From Pseudarthrobacter sp. NIBRBAC000502770 (GTDB lineage Bacteria > Actinomycetota > Actinomycetes > Actinomycetales > Micrococcaceae): 64,000 bases of DNA. The position numbers and the translations under genes are program-made. This document shows, in pieces, positions 32,662-40,249 of this stretch. The notes under the pieces were generated by a model. That model worked only from the letters and a program-made list of their open reading frames with translations. It made no database searches and was not told the origin of the DNA. The stretch spans positions 310,001 to 374,000 of the forward strand of contig NZ_CP041198.1 of assembly GCF_006517815.1 (NCBI RefSeq), given 5' to 3'. Numbering within the stretch: the stretch's first letter is position 1; the number at the start of each line of letters is the position of its first letter.

Positions 32662-33156
32662 ATGTCTGTCGCACCGGCCACTGCAGCCGACCTCGTCAGC
32701 AATATCTATGACCTCCAGCGCGCGCTGCGCTGCGTCACCATGATCAACATCAAGGGCCAGGACACTGGCATCGCCCTCCAGGGCGTGCTCAAGTTCATCG
32801 GCGAAGGGGAGACCCGCGCAGCGCACCTGGCCGAGCGATTGGGGGTCAGCCCGCCGGTGCTAAGCCGCCACGTGGCCGAACTGGCCGACGCGGGGCTGGT
32901 GCTCCGCACCCCGGACCCGGACGATGGCCGGGCCCAGCTGCTGGCACTTTCCCCGCGGGGCAAGGAGAAGCTGGCGGAGCTGGTGCGGCACCGGGCGGAG
33001 ACGCTGCAGGCGTACCTCTCCGACTGGAACGAGGACGACGCCGTTGCAACAGCCGCGATGCTGAACAAGCTCACGGCATCCCTGAAGAATTCCATCCGGG
33101 CAAGGGCGGCCGGAACCACCACTGAACAGAAAACGCAGGAGTCCATCAATGGCTAA
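32662..33156 (+). CDS. MarR-family regulator
   Basis: 164 aa with a MarR winged helix: IALQGVLKFIGEGETRAAHLAERLGVSPPVLSRHVAELADAGLVLRTPDPDDGRAQLLALSPRG. ATG 32662 is chosen because TAGGGAGG precedes it; an earlier in-frame TTG at 32629 lies inside the palindrome. The stop codon overlaps the DHA2 pump start by 8 nt (ATGGCTAA), so the two are translationally coupled and this is presumably the pump's repressor. Confidence 0.9.
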   Translation: MSVAPATAADLVSNIYDLQRALRCVTMINIKGQDTGIALQGVLKFIGEGETRAAHLAERLGVSPPVLSRHVAELADAGLVLRTPDPDDGRAQLLALSPRGKEKLAELVRHRAETLQAYLSDWNEDDAVATAAMLNKLTASLKNSIRARAAGTTTEQKTQESING

Positions 33157-35350
33157 CGTCACCGCCGCCGCGGACCAGGAGCAGGAGCGCCAGCGCGAAC
33201 GCACCGCCAGACAGGAATCGCGGCAATCCAAGCGCCACGAGCCCGGCGCGCCCATGAACCACCGGCAGATCATGGAAGCCCTGACCGGCCTTCTCGCTGC
33301 CTTCTTTACCGCCATCCTCAGCAGCACCATCGTTGCCAACGCGCTGCCCACGATCATGTCCGAGCTCAAGGGCACCCAGACGGACTTTGCCTGGGTCATC
33401 ACGGCAGCACTGCTGGCCAACGCGGCCACCACCCCCATCTGGGGCAAGCTCGCGGACCTCTTCGACAAGAAAGTCCTGGTCCAGCTCAGCATCGTGATCT
33501 TCGTTGCCGGCTCGGTCATGGCAGGTTTCTCCGAGAACATCCCGTTCCTGCTCACCGCCCGCGTGATCCAGGGCATCGCCATGGGTGGCCTGACCGCCCT
33601 GGCGCAGGCGATCATCGGCTCCATCATCCCGCCGCGCGAACGCGGAAAGTACTCCGGCTACATGGGTGCCGTCATGGCCGTGGGCACCGCCGGTGGTCCT
33701 CTGCTGGGCGGCTTCATCGTGGACAGCTCGCTGGGCTGGCGCTGGACCTTCTTTGTCTGCGTGCCCCTGGCCGTCGTCGCCCTGATCCTGCTCCAGGTCA
33801 CGTTGAAGATTCCGCACGTCAAGCGCCCCGCCAAGATCGACTGGGTCGGTTCGATCCTGCTGACCTCCGGCGTCAGCCTGCTCCTGATCTGGGTTTCCTT
33901 CGCCGGCAAGGCCGACTACTACGACTGGTGGTCATGGCAGTCAGCCGTCATGGTAGGCGGCGGCGTCCTGCTGCTCGCGCTGCTGGTGCTGGTGGAGTCC
34001 AAGGTGCCGCAGCCGATCATCCCGCTGAAGATCATCTCGGAGCGCACCACCGCGCTGGCCATCGTGGCGTCCGTCGCTGTGGGTGTTGCCATGTTCGGTT
34101 CCTCCACCTTCCTGGGCCAGTACTACCAGGTGGCCCGCGGTGCCACGCCCACCGAGGCCGGCCTGTTGACCTTGCCCATGATCGCCGGCAACCTGATCGG
34201 TTCGGTCGTTTCCGGCCAGCTGATCAGCCGCTACGGTAAATGGAAGCGCTTCCTGATCGGCGGCACCGTCCTGCTGATCGGCGGCCTGGCGCTCGCCGGA
34301 ACCATGGACCACACCACCGAACTGTGGCTGACGGGCCTGTACACGGGCATCTTCGGTATCGGTTTGGGCATGCTCATGCAGAACCTCGTCCTGGCCGTCC
34401 AGAACACGGTCCGCGCCTCCGACATCGGTTCCGCAAGCGCTTCCGTTGCATTCTTCCGCTCCGTGGGTGGCGCCATCGGCGTTTCCGTCCTGGGCGCCGT
34501 CATGGCCAACCATGTCAAGGACCTGGCCACCGACGGGCTGGCCAAGCTGGGCATCCCGGCCGGCGGCAACAGCGGCGCCACGCTGGACCTGAAGGACCTG
34601 CCGGCGCCGATCGCCGAGGTCATGCGTGCCGCCTACGGCGATGCCACGGCCGGGATCTTCATGATCTCCGCCATCGTTGCAGCCGTGGCCCTCATCGCCG
34701 TCATCTTCATCAAGGAAGTACCGCTGCGCAAGACCGTTGACATCACACCGGAAAAGGCGCTTGAGGCCAACGCCGCCGGTGAGGCCGGCATGACCGCCAC
34801 CATGACCGGTCAACTGCCCATGGTTTCCAGCGACGTGCCGGACGGGACGGCCGCTGAGTCGACGGGTGCCCGGAGTGCCCTGCGTCCGGCCGCGGCACCT
34901 GCCAAGGTGTACGACGGCGGTGCTGCCGCAGCCGCGGCGGCGTCCGGCAGGGTTGCCACGGAGGACTTCGAGGAAGTCTTTGCACGGAGCTTCCGCTCCG
35001 AGGAGCTGGACCTCAGGTCCGCCGACAGCGTGGACAGGGCTGCCGATGCGATCGCCAGTGCCGCGGCCACCTTGCAGAAGCTGCAGGACACCCAGGACCT
35101 GCTGGCGCGGCAGCAGGCCGAGCTCGGCACACTGGTGCTGGACATCCAGCAGCAACTGCGGTCCCAGCAGGAGGTGGCGGCCGGGCAGGCAGCCACGGCC
35201 GCAGAGCTTACCCGGCTGCAGCGCAAGCTCCTGAAGGAACGCAAGATCCAGGCAGCAGCCGCCCTGTACCTGGCCGGGCACGGCAAGCACAGCGCCGCCG
35301 CACCCTCCCCGTCCGGCGGGGAAGGTTCTGCCCCGGTAACGGGACAGTAA
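33149..35350 (+). CDS. DHA2-family (14-TM) MFS efflux pump with coiled-coil C-terminal extension
   Basis: 733 aa, long for the family (about 480-550). A charged N-terminal tail (QEQERQRERTARQESRQSKRHE) precedes about 14 helices spanning ~45-535. DHA2 marks include SSTIVANALPTIMSEL, WVITAALLANAATTPIWGKLADLF, RVIQGIAMGGLTALAQAIIG and GPLLGGFIVDSSLGWRWTFF. Residues ~560-733 form a cytoplasmic extension: an Ala-rich linker, then a Gln/Leu-rich heptad-like stretch (TLQKLQDTQDLLARQQAELG, RLQRKLLKERKIQ). Members export drugs and other toxic compounds by proton antiport. The 8-nt overlap with marR implies MarR-controlled expression. Confidence 0.88.
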   Translation: MANVTAAADQEQERQRERTARQESRQSKRHEPGAPMNHRQIMEALTGLLAAFFTAILSSTIVANALPTIMSELKGTQTDFAWVITAALLANAATTPIWGKLADLFDKKVLVQLSIVIFVAGSVMAGFSENIPFLLTARVIQGIAMGGLTALAQAIIGSIIPPRERGKYSGYMGAVMAVGTAGGPLLGGFIVDSSLGWRWTFFVCVPLAVVALILLQVTLKIPHVKRPAKIDWVGSILLTSGVSLLLIWVSFAGKADYYDWWSWQSAVMVGGGVLLLALLVLVESKVPQPIIPLKIISERTTALAIVASVAVGVAMFGSSTFLGQYYQVARGATPTEAGLLTLPMIAGNLIGSVVSGQLISRYGKWKRFLIGGTVLLIGGLALAGTMDHTTELWLTGLYTGIFGIGLGMLMQNLVLAVQNTVRASDIGSASASVAFFRSVGGAIGVSVLGAVMANHVKDLATDGLAKLGIPAGGNSGATLDLKDLPAPIAEVMRAAYGDATAGIFMISAIVAAVALIAVIFIKEVPLRKTVDITPEKALEANAAGEAGMTATMTGQLPMVSSDVPDGTAAESTGARSALRPAAAPAKVYDGGAAAAAAASGRVATEDFEEVFARSFRSEELDLRSADSVDRAADAIASAAATLQKLQDTQDLLARQQAELGTLVLDIQQQLRSQQEVAAGQAATAAELTRLQRKLLKERKIQAAAALYLAGHGKHSAAAPSPSGGEGSAPVTGQ

Positions 35351-35356
35351 GCCATT

Positions 35357-35437
35357 CCGTCCGGGGCTGCCCGCCTCGGACGGCACCCATCAACACCGCA
35401 GCCCGCAGCCGGAGGACCTTCCGGATGTGGGCTGCGG
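35357..35437 (+). terminator. Double hairpin terminator after the DHA2 pump
   Basis: CCGTCCG/CGGACGG (35357-35363, 35377-35383) is followed by CCGCAGCCC/GGGCTGCGG (35396-35404, 35429-35437), which encloses CCGGAGG...CCTTCCGG. Two stacked GC-rich stems without a T-run. Confidence 0.6.
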
Positions 35438-35485
35438 CGTTCCTGCATGGGTGGGGATGGCGGCCCCGGTGGAGACGACGTTTTC

Positions 35486-35513
35486 TTGAGTCAATCCAGC
35501 GGGGAATTATGCT
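35486..35513 (+). promoter_or_regulatory. Promoter of the ABC exporter operon
   Basis: TTGAGT (35486-35491) and TATGCT (35508-35513) are 16 bp apart, about 45 nt before the preferred start codon. Confidence 0.5.
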
Positions 35514-35558
35514 CCCGTATGGAACCAAATGTCGGTGGGCATTACTAGAGTTGAGTGC

Positions 35559-37292
35559 ATGCTCCTCACCCTCATACGGCGCTATTCCAAACCGTATTTC
35601 CCCTTTATCGCCGCCGTGGTTGTTTTCCAGCTCGCCTCCACCATTGCAGCCCTGTACCTGCCAAGCCTGAACGCCCAAATCATCGACCAGGGCGTGGCGC
35701 GGGGCGACACGGATTTCATCTGGCGCACCGGTGCCCTGATGCTCCTGGTGGCCTTCGCGCAGGTAGCCGCGGCAATCGCCGGCGTCTACTTCGGCTCGAG
35801 GACGGCCATGGCAGTGGGCCGGGACCTGCGCCGTGCCGTGTTCCGCAAGGTCACCAGTTTCTCCGCCAAGGACGTCAACGCCTTTGGTGCGCCCACGCTG
35901 ATCACGCGCGGCACCAACGATGTCCAGCAGGTGCAGATGCTCCTCCTGATGGGGCTGAACTTCATGGTGGCCACCCCCATCATGTGCATCGGCGGCATCA
36001 TCATGGCCCTGCGCGAGGACATCAACCTGTCCTGGCTGGTGTGGGTGTCCGTCCCGCTCCTGGCTGTGGTGGTGGGCTACCTGGTGGTCCGGCTGATGCC
36101 ACTCTTCCGCTCCATGCAGCGGAAGATCGACCGCATCAACGCCGTGCTGCGGGAACAGATCATCGGGATCCGCGTGGTCCGCGCCTTCGTGCGGGAACCG
36201 TATGAAACGGACCGGTTTGGTGCGGCCAACAAGGAACTTACGGACGTCTCGCTCCGCATCGGTGCCCTGTTCGTCCTCATGTTCCCCGCCATCAGCATGA
36301 TCCTGCACCTGTCCACCGCAGCCGTGCTCTGGTTTGGCGGGCAGCGGGTGGACACCGGCGCCATGCAGGTGGGTTCGCTCACCGCGTTCCTGCAGTACCT
36401 GCTGCAGATCCTGATGGCCGTCATGATGGGCACCTTCATGGCCATGATGATCCCGCGCGCCTCCGTCTGCGCCGACCGCATCGGCGAGGTACTCGACGTC
36501 GAGCCCTCCATCCACGACCCCGAACGCCCCGAAGCGCCGGCCGCCCTGGCCGGCGTGGTGGAATACCGCAACGTGACGTTCGCGTACCCCGGCGCCGAGT
36601 CCCCGGTGCTCAGCAACATCAGCTTCACCGCCCGGCCGGGCCAGACCATCGCCATCATCGGCTCCACCGGCGCCGGAAAGACCTCCCTCCTGTCCCTGCT
36701 GCCACGGCTGTACGACCCCGCCGAAGGCCAGGTGCTGCTTGACGGTGTCCCCGTCGACAGACTCGACCGCGCGGAGATCACCAAACGCGTGGCCCTGGTG
36801 CCGCAGCGTCCCTACCTGTTCTCCGGCAGCATCGGGCACAACCTCCGCTTCGGCAAGACCGAGGCCACGGACCAGGAACTGTGGGACGCCCTCCGGGTGG
36901 CGCAGGGAGAGTCTTTTGTCCGCGAAAAGAAGAACGGACTGGACTCCCGGATCTCCCAGGGCGGCACCAATGTCTCCGGCGGCCAGCGCCAGCGCCTGTG
37001 CATTGCCCGTGCCTTGGTGACCAAGCCGCGGGTATACCTGTTCGACGACTCCTTCTCCGCCCTTGACGTCGCTACTGACGCCCGGCTCCGCGCCGCCCTC
37101 AAGCGCACCACCTCGGACGCCACCGTGATCATCGTGGCCCAGCGGATTTCCACCATCACCGAGGCCGACCAGATCCTGGTGCTGGACAACGGACGCATCG
37201 TTGACCGCGGCACGCACGAAGAACTCCTGGAAACCTCACCGACCTACCAGGAAATTGTCGAATCCCAACTGAGCGTGGAGGAAGTGGCATGA
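35559..37292 (+). CDS. Heterodimeric ABC exporter, subunit with degenerate ATPase site
   Basis: 577 aa: six-helix type IV exporter domain (~1-310) plus nucleotide-binding domain. Walker A is GSTGAGKTS, the signature is canonical VSGGQRQRL, and Walker B is VYLFDDSFSALD, so the catalytic Glu after the Walker B Asp is Asp. That substitution marks the degenerate half of heterodimeric exporters (TmrAB, BmrCD types). Start chosen at ATG 35559 (MLLTLIRRYSKPYF); ATG 35529 is also open. The stop overlaps the partner gene by ATGA. Substrate unknown; probably drug or lipid export. Confidence 0.9.
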   Translation: MLLTLIRRYSKPYFPFIAAVVVFQLASTIAALYLPSLNAQIIDQGVARGDTDFIWRTGALMLLVAFAQVAAAIAGVYFGSRTAMAVGRDLRRAVFRKVTSFSAKDVNAFGAPTLITRGTNDVQQVQMLLLMGLNFMVATPIMCIGGIIMALREDINLSWLVWVSVPLLAVVVGYLVVRLMPLFRSMQRKIDRINAVLREQIIGIRVVRAFVREPYETDRFGAANKELTDVSLRIGALFVLMFPAISMILHLSTAAVLWFGGQRVDTGAMQVGSLTAFLQYLLQILMAVMMGTFMAMMIPRASVCADRIGEVLDVEPSIHDPERPEAPAALAGVVEYRNVTFAYPGAESPVLSNISFTARPGQTIAIIGSTGAGKTSLLSLLPRLYDPAEGQVLLDGVPVDRLDRAEITKRVALVPQRPYLFSGSIGHNLRFGKTEATDQELWDALRVAQGESFVREKKNGLDSRISQGGTNVSGGQRQRLCIARALVTKPRVYLFDDSFSALDVATDARLRAALKRTTSDATVIIVAQRISTITEADQILVLDNGRIVDRGTHEELLETSPTYQEIVESQLSVEEVA

Positions 37293-39370
37293 GCCCCCGC
37301 AAGAAGGACCACGCCTCCGTGGAAGAATCCACCCAGTCCCTCCAGCCGGTCGACGGCGAAGCGGAAGCAGGCGCCGGCCTGCCGGAGGACGACGACTACT
37401 TCGAGGAGGAATTCACCCCTTCCGAAGCCGATGGGGACATGTTCGGTGGGATGCCTGCAAAGAAGGCCCAGCACTTCTGGCCTTCCGCCAAACGACTCAT
37501 GGGCCTGCTGAAGCCCGAAGCCCTGGGCATCTACGCGGTGGTGGGCCTGGTGGTGGTCTCGGTGGTCCTGAACGTGATCGCCCCCAAGATCCTGGGCCAG
37601 GCCATGGACGTCATTTTCGCCGGAGTGGTGGGCAAGCAGTTGCCGTCCGGTGTCAGCAAGGAACAGTTTGTGGCAGGCCTGCGCCAGCAGGGCCAGGACA
37701 ACTTTGCGGACATGGTCTCCCGGATGGAGCTGGTGCCCGGCACCGGGATCAACTTCGGCAAGCTCAGTATGCTCATTGCCATCGTCCTGCTGATGTACTT
37801 CGTGGCCAACATCTTCATGTGGCTACAGGGGTACGTGCTGAACCGCATTGTCATGAAGGTGATCCGGCGGCTGCGCGATGACACCGAAAGCAAGCTGAAC
37901 CGCCTGCCGCTGAACTACTTCGATACGCGGCAGCGCGGCGATGTGCTGTCACGCGTGACCAACGACGTCGACAATATCCAGCAGGCGCTTCAGCAGGCGT
38001 TCGCCCAGCTGGTGAACTCTGTGCTGACCGTGGTGGGCATCGTGGTCATGATGTTCATCGTCTCCTGGCAGCTGGCCTTGATCGCGCTCGTTGCGCTGCC
38101 GCTGTCCGGAGTGGCGGCCGGGCTGATCGGTGCCCGGAGCCAGAAGCTCTTCGCAGCCCAGTGGAAGAACACCGGGTCGCTGAACGGCCAGATCGAGGAA
38201 TCCTTCTCCGGCCACGACCTGGTCCGCGTCTTCGGCCGGGACGCGGACATGCTGGCCCGGTTCGAGGAACGCAACGAGGCACTGTACAAGGCAAGCTTCG
38301 GAGCGCAGTTCGTCTCTGGAATCATCTTCCCCGTGATGCAGTTCGTGTCCTACCTCAGCTATGTTGGCATCGCCGTGGTGGGCGGCCTCAGGGTGGCCTC
38401 CGGCGCCATGTCTTTGGGCGATGCGACCGCTTTCATCCAGTACTCCCGGGAGTTCACGCAGCCTCTGGGCCAAATGGCCGGCATGGCCAATATGCTCCAG
38501 TCCGGCGTGGCATCCTCGGAGCGCGTTTTCGAATTCCTGGACGCCGACGAACAGGACGTTGAAACGGCCACCGAACACCTGCCCGCCAAGACCGACGGGC
38601 ACGTGGACTTCAGGAACGTGACCTTCAGCTACAGCCCGGACAAGCCGCTCATCGAGAATCTGTCCTTCACCGCGGAGCCCGGGAACACGGTTGCCATCGT
38701 CGGGCCCACGGGAGCCGGCAAGACCACCCTGGTGAACCTGGTAATGCGTTTCTACGAGCTCAATGCGGGCTCCATCATGCTGGACGGTGTGGACATCACC
38801 CACCTGAGCCGCTCCGAACTGCGTTCCAAGGTGGGCATGGTGCTGCAGGATGCATGGCTGTTCGGCGGGTCCATCTACGACAACATCCGGTACGGCAACC
38901 TCGAGGCCACCGAAGAGCAGGTCATGGCGGCAGCGAAGGCCACGTTCGTGGACCGATTTGTCCGGGCGCTCCCCGAGGGCTACCAGACCGTGATCGACGA
39001 AGAAGGCAACAACGTCAGCGCCGGCGAGAAGCAGCTGATCACCATAGCCCGCGCATTCGTGGCCAACCCGTCACTGCTGATCCTGGATGAGGCCACCAGT
39101 TCCGTGGATACCCGCACCGAGCTCCTGGTGCAGAAAGCCATGGCTGCGCTGCGATCGGACCGCACCAGCTTCGTCATCGCGCACCGGCTCTCCACCATCC
39201 GGGATGCCGATACCATCCTGGTTATGGAGAACGGACGAATCGTGGAACAGGGCAACCACCACATGCTGCTCGCCGCCGGCGGGGCATACCACCGCCTCTA
39301 CATGTCGCAGTTTGCCGGGACCGGCGCCGGGGACGTACCGGTGGATGATTCGACGGCGGTGCACAGCTGA
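37289..39370 (+). CDS. Heterodimeric ABC exporter, subunit with catalytic Glu
   Basis: 693 aa. An acidic N-terminal extension of ~65 residues (EAEAGAGLPEDDDYFEEEF) precedes the membrane domain. Between helices 1 and 2 is a long loop (~105-150), common in one partner of such exporters. The NBD has Walker A GPTGAGKTT, Walker B LLILDEATSSVD with the catalytic Glu, and a non-canonical signature VSAGEKQL in place of VSGGQ. With the upstream subunit this gives one consensus site (this Walker A/B with the partner's VSGGQ) and one degenerate site, the expected asymmetry. Coupled to the upstream subunit by a 4-nt overlap. Confidence 0.92.
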   Translation: MSPRKKDHASVEESTQSLQPVDGEAEAGAGLPEDDDYFEEEFTPSEADGDMFGGMPAKKAQHFWPSAKRLMGLLKPEALGIYAVVGLVVVSVVLNVIAPKILGQAMDVIFAGVVGKQLPSGVSKEQFVAGLRQQGQDNFADMVSRMELVPGTGINFGKLSMLIAIVLLMYFVANIFMWLQGYVLNRIVMKVIRRLRDDTESKLNRLPLNYFDTRQRGDVLSRVTNDVDNIQQALQQAFAQLVNSVLTVVGIVVMMFIVSWQLALIALVALPLSGVAAGLIGARSQKLFAAQWKNTGSLNGQIEESFSGHDLVRVFGRDADMLARFEERNEALYKASFGAQFVSGIIFPVMQFVSYLSYVGIAVVGGLRVASGAMSLGDATAFIQYSREFTQPLGQMAGMANMLQSGVASSERVFEFLDADEQDVETATEHLPAKTDGHVDFRNVTFSYSPDKPLIENLSFTAEPGNTVAIVGPTGAGKTTLVNLVMRFYELNAGSIMLDGVDITHLSRSELRSKVGMVLQDAWLFGGSIYDNIRYGNLEATEEQVMAAAKATFVDRFVRALPEGYQTVIDEEGNNVSAGEKQLITIARAFVANPSLLILDEATSSVDTRTELLVQKAMAALRSDRTSFVIAHRLSTIRDADTILVMENGRIVEQGNHHMLLAAGGAYHRLYMSQFAGTGAGDVPVDDSTAVHS

Positions 39371-39396
39371 GCGCGCATGGCGGCCAGCGGATCGAG

Positions 39397-39825
39397 GTGC
39401 TGGTGCCAATGCGCTGGGGCGACATGGACGCCTATGGCCACATCAACAACGTCCAGATCGTGCGGATGCTGGAGGAAGCCAGGATCGCGGCTTTCGGACC
39501 GCCGCGGGGCGCGGGCCTTCCCGGCATTGAACCACCGGTGTCCCTGTTTAACGACGTCCCCGAGGGCACCCTCGCCCTGGTGGTGGACCACAAGATCCGC
39601 TATGTCCGGACCCTGGAGTACCGCAACGTTCCGGCGGTGGTCCAGGTATGGATCGGTGCCGTCAAGGGCGCCAGCTTCGACATCCACTACCTGCTCCAGG
39701 ACCCCGTCACGCGGGAGGACTGCGTGAAGGCCAGCAGCCATCTGGCGTTCGTGGATGAAGCGACGGGCCGGGTGCAGAGGCTCAGCCAGGAGCAGAAAGA
39801 CCGGATGGCTCCATACAGGCACTAA
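39397..39825 (+). CDS. Hotdog-fold acyl-CoA thioesterase (4HBT type)
   Basis: 142 aa from GTG 39397. VPMRWGDMDAYGHINNVQIVRMLEEARI is the 4-hydroxybenzoyl-CoA thioesterase signature with the conserved Asp, and VVDHKIRYVRTLEYRNVPAVVQVWIGAVKGASFDIHYLL the central strands. The frame is open upstream without ATG, GTG or TTG; a CTG at 39367 overlapping the ABC stop would add ten residues (LSAHGGQRIE) that complete the first strand. The true start is therefore uncertain and no good ribosome site is visible. Substrate unknown. Confidence 0.8.
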   Translation: MLVPMRWGDMDAYGHINNVQIVRMLEEARIAAFGPPRGAGLPGIEPPVSLFNDVPEGTLALVVDHKIRYVRTLEYRNVPAVVQVWIGAVKGASFDIHYLLQDPVTREDCVKASSHLAFVDEATGRVQRLSQEQKDRMAPYRH

Positions 39826-39920
39826 GACTCTGGACGGGGCTGCCCCGGACCCGTGGACTGGAACCAGGTCCCCAGCATCACCCAGACCTGCAACACGTTG
39901 TACAGCGAAAGGAAGCCGCC

Positions 39921-40178
39921 ATGGCCAGCAACAAGAACCGCGCCGCCCGGAAGAAGAAGACCTGGAAGGAGATGTCACCGGGTGCCAAGATAGGCACCAT
40001 TGTGACGGGCCTGGTGCAGGTCTCCCTGCTGGTTGCCGCCCAGCGCGACATCTCCCGGCGGCCGGCAGAACTCATCAACGGTCCCAAAGCCGCGTGGCGG
40101 GCGGCGTCCTTCGTCAATTTCATCGGCCCCATGGGCTACTTCATCTTCGGCCGGAAGCACTCCGCCGCCGCCAAGTAG
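39921..40178 (+). CDS. Small membrane protein resembling PLDc_N domain
   Basis: 85 aa. A basic N-terminus (NKNRAARKKKTWKEM) is followed by hydrophobic segments at ~24-40 and ~58-75. ELINGPKAAWRAASFVNFIGPMGYFIFGRK matches the pattern of the phospholipase D nuclease N-terminal (PLDc_N) domain, a short two-helix membrane module. AAAGGAAG precedes the ATG. Function unknown; no partner in the immediate operon. Confidence 0.75.
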   Translation: MASNKNRAARKKKTWKEMSPGAKIGTIVTGLVQVSLLVAAQRDISRRPAELINGPKAAWRAASFVNFIGPMGYFIFGRKHSAAAK

Positions 40179-40249
40179 CCCAGTCCGGCGGAAGGGCGGC
40201 CGGGCGCCCGTGGAGCGGCCGCCCAGCTTGACCCTGTAAATTTGAGGGC

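Noticed and set aside
35208..37217. Minus-strand frame of about 670 codons opposite the first ABC subunit
   Set aside because: No domain or ribosome site, and it overlaps a full ABC exporter subunit on the other strand.
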